In this document: positions 1 through 11,536 of the stretch, piece by piece
Layout of the letters: each line of letters opens with the position of its first letter
Numbering within the stretch: position 1 is the stretch's first letter
Source: Chara braunii
Lineage: Eukaryota > Streptophyta > Charophyceae > Charales > Characeae
Assembly: GCA_003427395.1 (NCBI GenBank)
Contig: BFEA01000213.1
Location: 1,130,249-1,151,168 of the forward strand
Reading direction: 5' to 3'
DNA: 20,920 bases
Notes under the pieces: generated by a model
Databases searched by the model: none
What the model was told of the DNA's origin: nothing
What the model saw: the letters and a program-made list of their open reading frames with translations, nothing else
Translations under genes and position numbers: made by a program

Positions 1-344
1 AGTAGTCTTCAGGATTCGGCAGCAGCACTCTGGAGGAGCGCTGCAGGAGTAGTTGTAGTGTTAGCAGTAGTCTTCAGCGCTGGGCGCTAGTAGCGTTAGC
101 TGTAGTCTTCAGCGCTGGGCGCCATAGCTAGAGTAGTACTAGAGAGAGAGAGATTGGGCTGAGGCCAGGGATACTTACCTGCAGCGCCTTTGCTCCAGCT
201 TCGTCTTCGAGGTACCTGCAACACAACGCCATCCTCACAGGTTAGTACCTGGCATACCAGAGAGAGAGAGAGAGAGTTCTTCTTCCTCTTCTCAGTCCAC
301 CATCTCCTTCTCACCCTCTCGCTATCTGACTTCACTTTATCAGC

Positions 345-385
<41 letters not shown>

Positions 386-868
386 TGACATTGGATCCAG
401 ACTCGACATGGGACTTCAGACATTTTGAAGAGGGATTATTTGGGACTTGTAACGAGACTTGGTGTTGATGACTTTCCCATCTCCCCCTTCCTCTCCTTCG
501 TCTGATCCCCTCCTCTTCGTCTGTGTATGTCTGGACCTGGCGCTTCTTTCCTGTGTATAGCGCCAGGCCCCTTCACACCTTGTGATGGGCATGATGTATG
601 TTCGGTCTGCGTTGAAACATTGATTGGGCTAGTCATTAGTATTCTAGCACTCTGCTTCGCTATCTCGTACTACGTGAAAGGAGTCAGTCCCGGTCAGGTC
701 AGGACTTGTACCTAAAGTCTTCCCTGCGCTATAAAGCACCATTTTTGTATGTATCGGAATGCACATTGCTTGTTCAGATTACACTTGCACTGCATCGTCC
801 ATTCAATCTTTTTTATCACATTGTGGATCCTCGGTTTATATGCACATCGCCCAACTGGGCATGTAACA
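1..868 (+). repeat. 5' LTR (left end cut by window)
   Basis: This stretch aligns from position 1 with 11127-12019 and ends in TGTAACA, two bases before the primer binding site, as an LTR should. It contains three (GA)n tracts (about 141-154, 260-277, 350-380) and a 21-bp direct repeat at 67-87 and 102-122. The tract at 350-380 is shorter than in the 3' copy, which explains most of the length difference (868 versus 893 bp). No protein-coding content is credible here. Confidence 0.93.
730..736 (+). promoter_or_regulatory. LTR TATA box (TATAAAG)
   Basis: TATAAAG lies 132 bp before the LTR end and is conserved in the 3' LTR at 11881-11887. By analogy with plant Ty3 elements it would start genomic RNA some 25-35 bp downstream, leaving a short R-U5 before the primer site. 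The start point is inferred, not seen. Confidence 0.6.
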
Positions 869-1632
869 GTTGGTATCGGAACACCGCACGTGAATCAGGA
901 CAACCTGATCTGACACGTGTGCGGGGACTAGGTAGCTGATTAGTCTTGATAGATTGATTAGAGCACACTACTTAGCCCCCAAAATCACGATTTTGACCTT
1001 ACTGCCGAAAATTGATTTTTTTTTTCCTTTTCTTGGATTTTGTTTCTCGCTATTTCTGTTGTGGAAAATCGCAATAGCGCAACATCTGAAATTTCCGTTT
1101 TCGTTTTTTTTTTTTTTTCTTCTGAAAATTCGAAATTTCGTTGTTAGAAAATCCGGAATATCTTTTTTTTCGGAAATTTTGATTTCCTGTTGCATTTCCC
1201 GTTATTTGGAAATTCGGAATATTTTGTTCCGAAATTCGTTTTTCTGAAAACGGTACGGGAAATCCCTCTTGCAGTACCATTTTCCAAACTGCGAATACTC
1301 TCATCTGAGTAAGTCCGAATATTTGATTTCTTTTCGGAATTTTTTTTTTCCGCAGTCACAGTCAATAATCATTTGCAGTCTGAAGTTCGAAATTTTTTTC
1401 TCATTGGAGGTTGGGAGACGTACTGAACTTGCAAAACTCGGGATTTTTATTTCTTTCGAAACTTTTTTTTGCAAAAGTTCAAATTTTTCTTTTTGATTAG
1501 TAGCTCCTTATCTGGGCGTTATCTGGGCAATTATCCCACCCACCCCTCCCCACCTATGGTGTTGCCACTTCAGGTGTTGCCACCTCTGGTCTTACCTTCT
1601 CTATCTGCCCCCGGGTACCCCCTGCGGCGGCA
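869..1632 (+). other. retrotransposon leader with AT-rich block
   Basis: The leader runs from the LTR end to the gag reading frame. Just after the primer site, 887-919 can fold as a stem-loop (CACGTG ends enclosing TCAGG/CCTGA), a plausible dimerisation or packaging structure by position only. From about 965 to 1495 the base composition changes sharply: long T runs with repeated GAAATTTC, GGAAAT and CGGAAT words. From 1500 to 1632 it is GC-richer with small direct repeats (TTATCTGGGC, GGTGTTGCCAC). I find no credible gene in it. Confidence 0.6.
871..882 (+). other. primer binding site, initiator tRNA-Met type
   Basis: TGGTATCGGAAC starts two bases after the LTR end. It matches 10 of 12 bases of the usual plant retrotransposon site TGGTATCAGAGC, which is complementary to the 3' end of initiator tRNA-Met. 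The two mismatches fit an ageing copy. It would prime minus-strand DNA synthesis. Confidence 0.82.
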
Positions 1633-3257
1633 TTGATGAGTTGCCACGTCAGCGGACCACGTCATCAGGACACATCAGCAGGCCACGTCAGCCGACAGCA
1701 GTACCGTGTCAGCAGGCCCCCGCCCTGGTCTATGCTTTTGCGTTCACAAACAGCCGTTATGGACCAGAAGTCCGGGGAAACAGACGAGGCCTATCAGGCC
1801 CGGATGCTGGCCTGGAGTACCGAAACCAAGAGACGGGTGGATGACGCAGCAACCGCAGCGAAGAAGAAGGCAGAGGACGCCGAGAAGGCATATCTGCTGG
1901 CAATTGAACAGCAGCGCCAGCATGACGAGGCAGCAACAAAGGCTGCTGATGAAGAACGAGTTCAACGGCGTGAGAAGATATTTAGCGGAGAGCAAGCTTT
2001 GCTCACAATGGCAGCAGACTGGCGGGTCGAGGCCGAGAATGGCAAGATGGAAGATAGCGAAAACAAGATCGCTCTACTCCTCTCCCATATCACGGACCTC
2101 CGGGCAACATGCATTACACAGCAGGAGGAGACCCACAACCTCAACGACGCACTGACTCAAGTCCACGGCCGCCTCCGACAGCTGGAGCAGCGACCGGTCG
2201 CCGCCCCCGATGCCAGCTCTTCCAACACCTCCGATCGCCTCGAGGCCTTGGAGATGGACGTCGGCTCCCTCAAGGACGACGTGCAGTTACAGCAAACCGC
2301 AACGCAACAGTTGGAGCAGTGGATCTGTACTGCCGCCAACAACTCGAGTTCGGAACCACGTGAGACAACTTCAAAGTTCGACGGGCAGGAGATCTTCTGC
2401 GACTCGACGAAGATAGATCCGATTCCATGGTTCCGCAAGTTCGAGCTCACGCTACAGCTACACTACGTCAAAGAACACAAGCACCACATGTACTTATACT
2501 CCCCCTCGGGGGGCGCGTGCCAAGCGTGGTTGGACAATCTCTTGTCCAAGTACGGAGTGGTAACTGCCGACTTGCATACCAAGATCAGTTGAGATGATCT
2601 GAAGGCGGCGTGGCATAAACGGTTCCAAGTAGAGCCGCCGAAGATCAAGGCAATGGACAAGCTAATGGTCTTCGAACAAGGCACGCTGTCGAGTGTCGAC
2701 TGGATTGCCGAGTACCAACGCTTGACATCCGTCTCAGACATCCAAATGGGCTTCAAAGCCATCCGCCACTAATTTATCTCAAGGTCGTGTCTGACATTGA
2801 GCAATACCTTGACTTACGTCGAGGACACCTTGACGACAACGGCGGAACTCTTTAACAAGGCCGCGCAGATTATTATCACAAACAAGGAGGCTAAGAACCT
2901 GCGTTCGTCTGCGGCAGGCCCAAGCAGATCAGCATCGGTCGAAAGTGGCCGTGGTCGCGGCGGCAACGCCGTTTAACCAAATTAGCGAGGCTGTGTCTGC
3001 CAATGAAGGGAACAGACTTGCAGCCGCCCGGGAAAGGTGGCTGCCCCGGCAAAGGCCGAGGACGTGGCAAGGCGAAGACAAACACCACATCTAGCCCTGG
3101 GCCCAACGCAACAGCTCCAGCCCCATTGGCCCACTTCGGTCTCCCCGAAACGGAGTACAAAGCACGAACGAGATTCCACTATTGCCTATGGTGCAACAAC
3201 GATCTCCATGAGATAGTGGCCTGCCCGTCGAAAGGCAAGGGCAAATCGGGACACTGA
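1633..3257 (+). pseudogene. gag: gag (capsid and CCHC nucleocapsid), disrupted
   Basis: Gag forms the virus-like particle and packages element RNA. The likely start is the ATG at 1759, since residues before it come from a CCACGTCAGC-type repeat; the frame is open from 1633. After 1759 the protein is rich in Ala, Glu, Lys and Gln and looks coiled-coil for about 200 residues, followed by a retrotransposon gag core (WFRKFELTL near 2428). A TGA at 2590-2592 interrupts the frame, where TGG (Trp) is likely ancestral. Further in-frame stops are TAA at 2770 and TAA at 2974. The C-terminal part then reads in frame 3, with a basic Gly/Lys/Arg region and a C-x2-C-x4-H-x4-C zinc knuckle at 3183-3224. A frameshift near 2940-3000 is therefore inferred. 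Confidence 0.85.
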
Positions 3258-3316
3258 GCACCGCCAGGAGTGACTCGACGACATTCTCGACGCCTTCGGA
3301 ACCGGTCACTTCGCGG

Positions 3317-5449
3317 GTGACCGCCCCCTGTTCCGAGGCACATGCGGAAGTCGATAGTCCTCTTCTTTATTCTTTTGAGGACTCTGCTGCCCGGCTCGTT
3401 CCTATGCTGGGTACTCATGCTCAAGGACAAGACGTGTGTGCGGCATCTTCTCCGTCCGACAGCGGCAACTTATCGTCTTCAAGTGGTTCTTCACGGGATT
3501 TGGCGCGCGAGTTCAACATAGAGGTATTGGACATGCTCACGTCCGAGGACTTTGCATGGCTTCCTCTCCCAACCATGGGCCGCTTGTCGGACCGCAATGT
3601 GCAGCACTATGCGCCCATCTCCGCACGTACTTATCCTTCTATGCACCACCAACTTCGCCGACGGATGACGAAGTCGCGGTGGGGGATATCCTTACGTATG
3701 TTACCAAGTTGGCCCGCGAGTTTGGCAACCAGCGGTATGACGACAACAACGCAGCGCTCCTCTATGTCCGCATCCAAGTTGGGCAAGCGTCCTGCAGCGC
3801 TTTGCTGGATAGCGGCGCGTCTCGCAATTTTATGAGTCAAGCGTTTATGCAAAGGGCTGGCCTTGGTGCACAAGTTCGAAGGAAGGCAAATCTGACGACG
3901 ATCAAGTTGGTGGACGGAAGGACGCAGCAACTTATCGACCGCTACATCGAGGCCATACCGGTGTATTTCGCACCTCATGCATGCGAACCGGTAACGTTCG
4001 ACATTTTGGACACGGACTTCGACATCATTCTGGGAATGCCTTGGCTTGCAAGTGCGGATCACACGGTCAACTTCCACCGGCGGACTCTTACCGTTCACGA
4101 CGCCTTCGGCGCCGAAGTGGCGTGTACTATTCCTCTTCCGCACCCTTCAATTCGGTGCCAAGTGGTGACGGCCAAGTCATTCCAGGCTACTTGCACGTAC
4201 GAGAAGCCCGGCGAAATCAGCCTATGCGTCCTATGGACCGTCGCGGTAGCCGACTTTTCACCCACGGACTTGTCTTCGGACTCCCGTGTGGTGCGGTTGC
4301 TTGACGAGTTCGCCGACATCTTCGAGTCACCTACCGGTGTGGTGCCGGATCGGCCAATCTCTTACGAGATCATTCTCGAGGTCGGTGTTGTGTCGCCGAA
4401 AGGTTGCATTTATCGCATGAGCGAGGAGGAACTTACGGTCCTCCGCGCGCAACTCGATGATTTGTTGGACAAGTGCTGGATCCGCCCTAGTAGCCCTCCA
4501 TACGGAGCGCCAATTCTCTTCGTACGGAAGAAGAACCAAGATCTACGATTATGCATCAACTACCGCAAGCTCAACGCGCAAACCGTCAAGAATGCGGGGC
4601 CTATTCCTCGCATCAATGATCTTCTGGAGCGATTGGGCAGCACGAAGTATTTTTCTAAGTTGTATCTAAGGTCGGGACATCATCAAATCTCGATCCGACC
4701 GAACGATCGCTACAACTCGGCGTTCAAGACGCAGTCCGGGCATTTTGAGTGGGTGGTCATGCCTTTTGGCCTCACCAACGCCCCGACAACCTTTCAAGCG
4801 GCAATGACCAACGAGTTCCGTGCAATGTTGGACCGGTTCGTGTTGGTCTACTTAGACGATATTCCCATCTATAGCCAGACATTGGAGGATCGTCTTGGGC
4901 AACGAGTGTTGGAGACGCTCTGCCGCGCGAAGTACAAGGCCAACCGCAACAAGTGTGAATTTGTCTGGCAAGAGCTGGAATACTTGGGCCATTTTGTCAC
5001 ACCGGAGGGCATCAGTCTGCTATCGGACAAGATTCAAGCCATCCAAGAGTGGCCGGAGCCACGGGACATCACGGATGTCCGTTCGTTCCTTGGCCTCGCC
5101 GGCCACTACCAGCGTTTCATCAAGGGCTACTCGAAGATCGCGACCCACTTGACCAAACTTCAATGCGAGGATCGACCGTTTGACTTCGGAGAGGATGCGC
5201 GGGGATCATTTTTGGCTCTCAAGGCCGTACTATTATCTGTGGAGGTCTTGCGCATATACGACCCGCTTTTGCCTACGCGCGTCACTACGGATGCGTCCGG
5301 TTATGGCATTGGTGCCGTCCTCGAGCAACACGATGGCGTGGACTGGCACCCGGTCGAGTATTTCAGCAAGAAAGCGCCCGTCATGCATTCCATTGACGAT
5401 GCACGCAAAAAGGAGCTCCTCGCCTTCGTCCACGCGCTCAAGCGGTGGT
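3317..5449 (+). pseudogene. pol: pol part 1: protease, reverse transcriptase, RNase H (5' portion)
   Basis: This encodes the element's protease and polymerase. The start reads in frame 2 (3317 to about 3620), then an indel near 3610-3640 moves it to frame 1, open to 5454. Residues below count from 3436. The retropepsin motif DSGAS begins at 125 and its distal partner DIILG at 196. The reverse transcriptase has a VMPFGLTNAP motif and YLDD at 472-475 (4849-4860). The motif A aspartate is replaced: FSKLYL has Tyr at 410 (TAT, 4663-4665) where the family has Asp, which should abolish polymerase activity. RNase H has its first Asp at 619 (TTDAS) and Glu at 660 (KKELL). Ty3 similarity stops at about 5449, where a LINE begins. 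Confidence 0.93.
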
Positions 5450-8362
5450 GGCATTGATGGATTTCCTAAGGAATTCTGGGAAGTTATGTGGACTGACTTA
5501 AGTGGGGATTTATGAGACTATTACCATGAGGTATGGGAAGCCGGGAAAATGGGGGAAACAGTGGGAAAGGGCATACTGACACTACTATAAAAAAAGGGGA
5601 CAAAATGTTTTCGAAAGCGCTAGCAAACCGCATGGCGGCTATCTTGGAAGATATCATACACCCGGCCCAAATAGGGTTCATGGCCAACAGGAATATACAA
5701 GAAAATACCCTGCTGGTTAACGACGTGGTCCAACTGGCACAAAAAAATCGGTCAAATGCAGCGATTATATTTATTGACTTCGAAAAGGCCTATGATCACG
5801 TCGATTGGAACTTTCTAGACAAATGCTTAGAAAAAATGAACTTTGGTCCCGGTCCCGCTTTCCGGCGTTGGGTGAGAATTCTCCACAAAAATGCCACCAC
5901 CTGCGTGCAAGTCAATTGTTCGGTGGCACCCCCATTTGAACTCCAGCAGTCAGTGAGACAAGGGGACCCCATTGCCCCCTATCTCTTCTTGGTTATAATG
6001 GAGGCACTGTCGGCTAACCTGAGACACAATAAAGATCTTACACGGATTAGGATTACCGATATCCCCGAGGAGGCAATAACTATTTGTTCTCTTTTTGCAG
6101 ACGACCTCACTATAATGGTGGAGGCAACGGACACCAATATGGAAGAAATCCAGAATCTTATGAGCCGTTTCTGCAAAATGTCACACCACCAAGGGGGAAG
6201 GCCACCCGAAAACCCGCGAGTCATCTGGCTCCCTCCAGAAGAGCCTCTTAGGATTCTTGGGGCTCTAGTTACGGCTAAGGGTGAACCAGTGACCAATGAT
6301 GAATGGCTGACACGACCAGTACAGGCCGAGCTACAAAGTTGGAACAACAAACACACCTCCATTTTTGGGCGGGCTCTCGTAATTAACAATGTAGTACTCG
6401 CTACACTCTGGTATAAGGCCATTCTATGGCCCATGAGCAATGGAGGGCTCAAAACATTGAAGCAGTAGCTGGCGGCCTTCCTATGGAGAGGGGATAGTAA
6501 CAACCCCCACGCCATCAGCCGAGTAGCATGGGAATCGGTGATTCAACCTAAGGCCGGAGGAGGGTTGGGGATTGTGGACCCGGCCACACAGTTCCAGGCC
6601 CTCACGGTTCGCTGGCTCCAACATATTATCTTCTCATCAACCTCTCCCTGGGTTCCCTTAGCCCTAGCACAAATTGCAGCCCTAGCCCCAGAAGTTCCGC
6701 TTCAAACCGACCCCTTGGTATGGCTCGAAGACAGATATTGGAAGCTACCTAGGAAATATCGGAATGGGGATCCCACATATAAACAATGGTTGCGCCTCCT
6801 CCGTACATGGAGGAAGCTACCCCCCCCCCGACCGACAGACACCAGACAGGTGGGAGGAGACCTTCACACAACCCTTGTTCGATAATCAACAGATCACAGA
6901 CTCACTGGGCCGCATGAGGTGTAGCTCGGACTCCCCATGGAAGGGTTCGGTGAAACACGGGGTTCGGAGGGTAGGGGACCTTTGCGACACGGAGGCAAGG
7001 TGCTGGAAAAACACAGAAAGAATGCGCACATGGTTGCGGTACTGTCACTTCACAGAACCAGCCCTGGAAGAACTCATCGAAAGCTTCCCCCTTCATTGGT
7101 ACATCACCCTCCAAAAAGGCCCTTGCCTAAAAGAAGGGGACTGGGTAGGGCTGCCCAAACATGATAAGCAAGTGGGGTGTGTGCACCTCGTTCATCCAAC
7201 AAAAGTGCTGATTGAAATCTTCTTTATCCAGAAGGATGATAGATTACAGTGGAACCAACAACCCTTTATATGGACAGAGAAAAAGGATGTATATCGCATT
7301 AGAGTACTTGATGATGGAAGAGGATGGAGGGCATACCGACCAACGACCCCCATCGAAGATCTCCCTTTCGACCCCAAGGAATGGAGATGGTCTCAGGAAG
7401 CTAGGATCCGTAGGGGGAAGGCAAAGACATTAACACTAGTCAATCTAAAATCTAAATCGGCTTACCGAATGCTCCGGCCCAAGCGTAGACTGCGAGAGTT
7501 AGTAGAAGACAGATGGTACCGCCACCGCAATATAGAGCGAAGGTTGCTCAAACCCATTAGATGGTTCGCTCACTATGGAAAGAGACCAACAAAAATCTCT
7601 GCCCTGCAGTGGCAAATAGAACATCGATGCCTGCCAACCAATGATTGGCTAATAGAGCACACACGCCTAGAACAGCAGGGACGAGCATTTCCGTGGTGCC
7701 ACAGATGTCTCCAGTGCTACCCCGGGCGGAAGCGCGCTGAGACAATAGAGCACATCTTCCTCCAGTGCCCGACGGTGTTATTACTGTGGAGAAGCTGGGA
7801 TAGGATTTGGCGGCACATTGTTCCGACAGCGTTGTGGCCATGGGACTGGAGGGCCATACTCCTGGGATACTACCCCCAGATCCAAGGGAATACATTTGAG
7901 GAGAATATGTTTCACCTAGGAAGACGCGCTGTCCTATGGGTCATATGGTGGAGGAGATGCACCCTAGAGGTGGAAGGAGCAAGGGTGGAAGATGGAGAGG
8001 CCACGAAACACTTACGGCTATTAGTACAGCACGAACTCACGACCCAGTGGAGGGTGGCAAAAGACAAACTCGATCAAATGCATACCCGGGGAGATATTCA
8101 CCGAATCATCTCCCGCTTTGGCAAGGACTGGTTGGGAGGGGAAGGGGGGGAATGGGTGGCGGAGGTAAGGTGGGCCGGGGATCAGCAATCGGAGAGAGAT
8201 CTGCAAGAGGAACACCCGGTAGAGATTGAAAGAGATTATCGGCTGTTTTTTCACGAATGGACTAAGGTAGATCAGGGCGACCCATTACGGCCCGCCCAGG
8301 ATTTTGCAAACCCCTTCCCCCCCCACCCGTTGTCCTTGGAGGAAGTGTCACCTGAGTCATGA
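5450..8362 (+). pseudogene. LINE ORF2 fragment: reverse transcriptase plus zf-RVT-like C-terminus
   Basis: The reading begins in frame 2 with stops TGA 5513 and TAA 5588, then moves to frame 1 through a run of As near 5588-5596. About 17-20 codons of the usual LINE reverse transcriptase appear deleted before MFSKALANRM. The palm is recognisable: FIDFEKAYDHVDW with its Asp at 5776-5778, SVRQGDPIAPYLF, and FADD at 6094-6105. A TAG at 6466-6468 interrupts the domain. At a ten-C run (6820-6829) the frame shifts to frame 2 and stays open to the stop at 8360-8362. Around 7594-7800 a Cys/His cluster (WCHRCLQC, then ETIEHIFLQC) matches the zf-RVT pattern of plant LINEs. It has at least three stops and two frameshifts, so it is inactive. 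Confidence 0.9.
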
Positions 8363-8931
8363 GCTTGATCAGTCTTGTTCAGTCTTTCTTCAGTCTTATG
8401 AGTTTGTTCAATTTCAGTTTTTTTGTTCAGTATTGTTCAGCCTTCCTCCAGTCTTATTGCAGTCCATTTCAGTCTTATTTCAGCCTCTCCAGACTATTCA
8501 TATTCATATTCCTGCAAAATTTTAGTCCTTTCCGGTTCTTTTTATTTCGCATTTTACCTGCACCACGAGGACAGTAGATGGTGGGTAGGGGCTGGGTTTC
8601 GGAGGGAGTCTCCACCGGTGCCCCCCGGTGCCCCTCCCCCCCCAACACCCGACCACACCTCAGGTTAAGAAGGGATGTTATAATTCGGACACGGGACGTT
8701 GGACCCGGTTTCCAGCACTGTGGTGTCAGGCTCAATGGTTGAAAAGAGAAAGATGTATCTAAGGGACGTTGGACCCAGTTTCCAGCAGGTGAGGCTTCCC
8801 ACCAATAGATGGAGCGGCCCACCAGACAAAGCCTCAATCCCGGTGGTTCTCTTACCACCACTGGGATAAAGGCTTTGCACAGGCCTTAAAAAAAAAAAAA
8901 TAATAATAATAATAATAAATAATTCAAAAAA
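8363..8931 (+). other. LINE 3' UTR and A/TAA tail
   Basis: After the ORF2 stop, 8370-8500 is pyrimidine-rich with many CAGTCTT/TTCAGTC words. A 25-bp motif starting GGGACGTTGGACCC occurs twice with one mismatch (8693-8717 and 8763-8787). Near the end, GGGATAAAGGCTTTGCACAGGCCTT followed by A and TAA repeats is a typical plant LINE terminus. Part of this UTR recurs inverted at 19484-19552, so it marks a dispersed family. Confidence 0.8.
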
Positions 8932-8932
8932 A

Positions 8933-10690
8933 TCCGATGGGTAACGAACAACAATCCGTTGGTCTTTTACAAGACCCACGACACCGTCAACAGCACCATC
9001 GCTCGAGGGATGGCTTTCATCGACCAGTTCGACTTTTTTCCCGATCACATTTCGGGGAGGTCGAACTGTTTTGCGGATGCTCTTTCACGGCGTCCGGATC
9101 ATTGTACCGCGGTCTACTCAACTTTCGAGATCGACAACGACCTGCGGGACAACTTCATCCGCGGCTACCAAGCCGACCCCGAGTTTCGCGACAAGTACGC
9201 GAATTTCTCCCCTCCTAATCTGGCGCCTTCTCACTACTGGATCCAAGAGGGGTACTTGCTTGTCCACACACGGGGGAAGGACCTTCTTTGCGTACCAAGT
9301 GACCCTCAATTGCGTACACGGCTTCTTGGCAAGTTCCACGATGCTCCCGCCACCAGACACTTTTGAGTCAATTGCACGATTGGCCGACTTCACGGGCGAT
9401 TTTGGTGGCCCGGTCTTCTCGGCAACGTCACACCCTACTGCGAGTCATGCGAGGTTTGCCGACGCTGCAAATCCCGCAACCATCGTCCATACGGCAAGTT
9501 GCGACCATTACCGGTCCCCTTGCGGCGAAAAGAAGTGATTGCCATGGACATTACCGGCCCATTCCCCAAGCACAAGACCGACGTGGATGGGATTCTCACG
9601 GTGGTCGACCGACTCACCAAGTTCGCCATGTTTTTGCCTTGTCGCTATCATGCCAAGGCACCGGAGTTGGCCGAGGTTCTTTACGCCGGTTGGATTCGAA
9701 CCAAGGGTTACCCCAAGGAAATCGTCTGCGACCGCGACACTCGGTTCATGTCCGATTTTTGGTTGGTGCTCATCAAACGATGGGGCTCATCTCTCAAGCC
9801 AAGTTCGGCTCGCCACCCCCAAACCGATGGCCAAACGGAGAGGGCGCATCAGACCACACAGGTTCTCCTTCGCACTCTCATCCGCCCCGACCAGAAGGAT
9901 TGGGTTGAGCGGCTGCCGGATATCGAGTTGGCCTACAACTCGTCCATCCACCCGGCTATCGGGATGTCGCTCTTCGAGTTCGAGCACGGCTCCTGGTCAC
10001 TTCGCCGTTGGACACAATCATTCCACGAACAGCCGAGAGCGACGACCATCTTCTTTTCTTGCATCGGATGAAAGAGCTACTTGCCAAGGCACGCGACCAG
10101 ATGGCCAAGACGCAGCAGCGCATGAGCCAACAGGCCAATCGCCAACATCTTCCTTGCCCATTCCGCGCCAGCGATCTCGTTTGGGTTTCCTCCGCGAAAT
10201 TTAGCCTTGAACAAGATATCTCTCGCAAGCTCCTCCCGAAATGGATGGGGCCCTGTTTGATCATGGCACCCGCTGGGGATGCACCCGAGGGACCTTCCTT
10301 CACTATTCAGGTGCCCGCCCACTTGCCCGTCTACCCAGTCTTTCATTGCTCCAAGTTGGCTCTTTACACGCTAGCGCAACATGACGATTTTCCCGGGCGA
10401 CGTTCGCAAGACCCACCCTCTATGGATGGTTTTCAGGAGGTCGGCGACATCATCTGCCAGCGAAGCTACGACAATAGGCCAACCGAGTACTTGGTACATT
10501 TTGCATACTGCACACACCGAGCTGACCGTTGGTTGACCCGTGCGGAACTTCAAGCAACAGCTCCAAACGTTCTCGCACGCTACGAACGCAAGATGCAAGG
10601 CAAGCCGGTCTCTTCGGCTCCACGCCGCGCCCGCGTCCAGGTTCCACCTTCAGATCGCCAGCTTCGCACCTACAGGCCCCGTGTCCATTC
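8933..10690 (+). pseudogene. pol: pol part 2: RNase H end, integrase, chromodomain
   Basis: This resumes the Ty3 polyprotein after the LINE in frame 1. It starts with the RNase H tail (VTNNNPLVFYKT; later NCFADALSRRPD). The integrase has HHCC-type residues (FHDAPATRHF, then CESC and CRRC) and a DDE core: Asp 9547, Asp 9736, Glu 9838, all present. A TGA at 9364-9366 interrupts the zinc-binding region, where a Gly codon is expected. Near 9985-10010 an indel moves the reading to frame 3. That frame covers the integrase C-terminal domain (LLPKWMGP) and a chromodomain (about 10435-10600: EYLVHFAY, then ADRWLTRAEL). Chromodomains of this type are thought to steer integration toward modified chromatin. 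Frame 3 remains open to 10991, into non-coding sequence. Confidence 0.93.
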
Positions 10691-10974
10691 AGCTCGAAAG
10701 CCTGAAAAACAGGGGCCTACAGACCCTGTGTCCTTTCAGACTAAAAATGGCAGTAACCCTTTTAGCCTGAAACGAAGGGCCATTTTCGGTCTGTCATCAG
10801 ACCGACCTGCCCTGAAACTCAGGCACCGAACCAGGGTTTTAGGAACATGCTATTTTTGGCCTGTTCCCACGACAGCTGCAGTGCCAGCCCCTGGCTCGGT
10901 TGGGCATTGGCAAGAGCAGCCTCCTGGACTGCCCGCCCTGCAACTGCAGGCAGTCAGAGGCAGTCAGGAGGCAG
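10691..10974 (+). other. Ty3 3' internal region before the LTR
   Basis: This holds no recognisable domain. It contains a perfect 7-bp hairpin (CGGTCTG tcat CAGACCG, 10787-10804) and an imperfect one near 10690-10740. The region from 10949 is built of GGCAGTCAG-like repeats. I could not identify a convincing polypurine tract or the TG start of the 3' LTR, because the matching part of the 5' LTR lies outside the window. Confidence 0.5.
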
Positions 10975-11165
10975 GCCGAGGTAGTACATAGGGACTTCCC
11001 ATGCACTTCACGGGCAGGCAGGAGGCAGTCAGTAGTCTTCAGGATTCGGCAGCAGCACTCTGGAGGAGCNGCCGAGGTAGTACATAGGGACTTCCCATGC
11101 ACTTCACGGGCAGGCAGGAGGCAGTCAGTAGTCTTCAGGATTCGGCAGCAGCACTCTGGAGGAGC
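10975..11165 (+). repeat. exact 95-bp duplication flanking a single N
   Basis: Bases 10975-11069 and 11071-11165 are identical, with one N at 11070 between them. This is what an unresolved overlap between two contig ends looks like when the scaffolder inserts a placeholder. It is probably an assembly artefact and not biology. Confidence 0.85.
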
Positions 11166-11473
11166 ACTGCAGGAGTAGTTGTAGCGTTAGCAGTAGTCTT
11201 CAACGCTGGGCGCTAGTAGCGTTAGCTGTAGTCTTCAGCGCTGGGCGCCATAGCTAGAGTAGTACTAGAGAGAGAGAGATTGGGCGGAGGCCAGGGATAC
11301 TTACCTGCAGCGCCGTTGCTCCAGCTTCGTCTTCGAGGTAACTGCAGCACAGCGCCATCCTCACAGGTTAGTACCTGGCATACCAGAGAGAGAGAGGGTT
11401 TTTCTTCTTCCTCTTCTCAGTCCACCATCTCCTTCTCACCCTCTCGCTATCTGACTTCACTGCATCAGCAGAC

Positions 11474-11536
<63 letters not shown>

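Larger units (their letters stand above)
5450..8931 (+). mobile_element. 5'-truncated L1-type LINE nested in the Ty3 RNase H
   Basis: A non-LTR element sits in the same orientation inside Ty3 pol. Its left edge falls at 5450, where LINE reading GIDGFPKEFW starts directly after Ty3 RNase H sequence. Its right edge is a 3' tail of A-run plus TAA repeats (8888-8919), after which Ty3 reading resumes at about 8933 (TCCGATGGGTAACG). ORF1, the endonuclease and the N-terminal part of the reverse transcriptase are missing, as in 5'-truncated insertions. I see no clear target-site duplication; the Ty3 frame instead seems to lack roughly 8-10 codons at the joint. AATTC at 5472-5476 and 8921-8925 is too short and wrongly placed to count. 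Confidence 0.9.

Noticed and set aside
1641-1730. CTGATG-type words in CCACGTCAGC repeats, considered as hammerhead cores.
   Set aside because: No GAAA or pairing stems follow; it is a degenerate short tandem repeat.
8665-8690. Purine run AAGAAGGGA followed by TGTTATAATTC, resembling a polypurine tract and LTR start.
   Set aside because: No matching second LTR or CA end is found, and it lies inside a LINE 3' UTR with a proper tail.
10780-10810. Minus-strand CTGATGA followed closely by GAAAA, resembling a hammerhead core.
   Set aside because: Only six bases lie between the core and GAAA, leaving no stem II; the local 7-bp palindrome explains the match.
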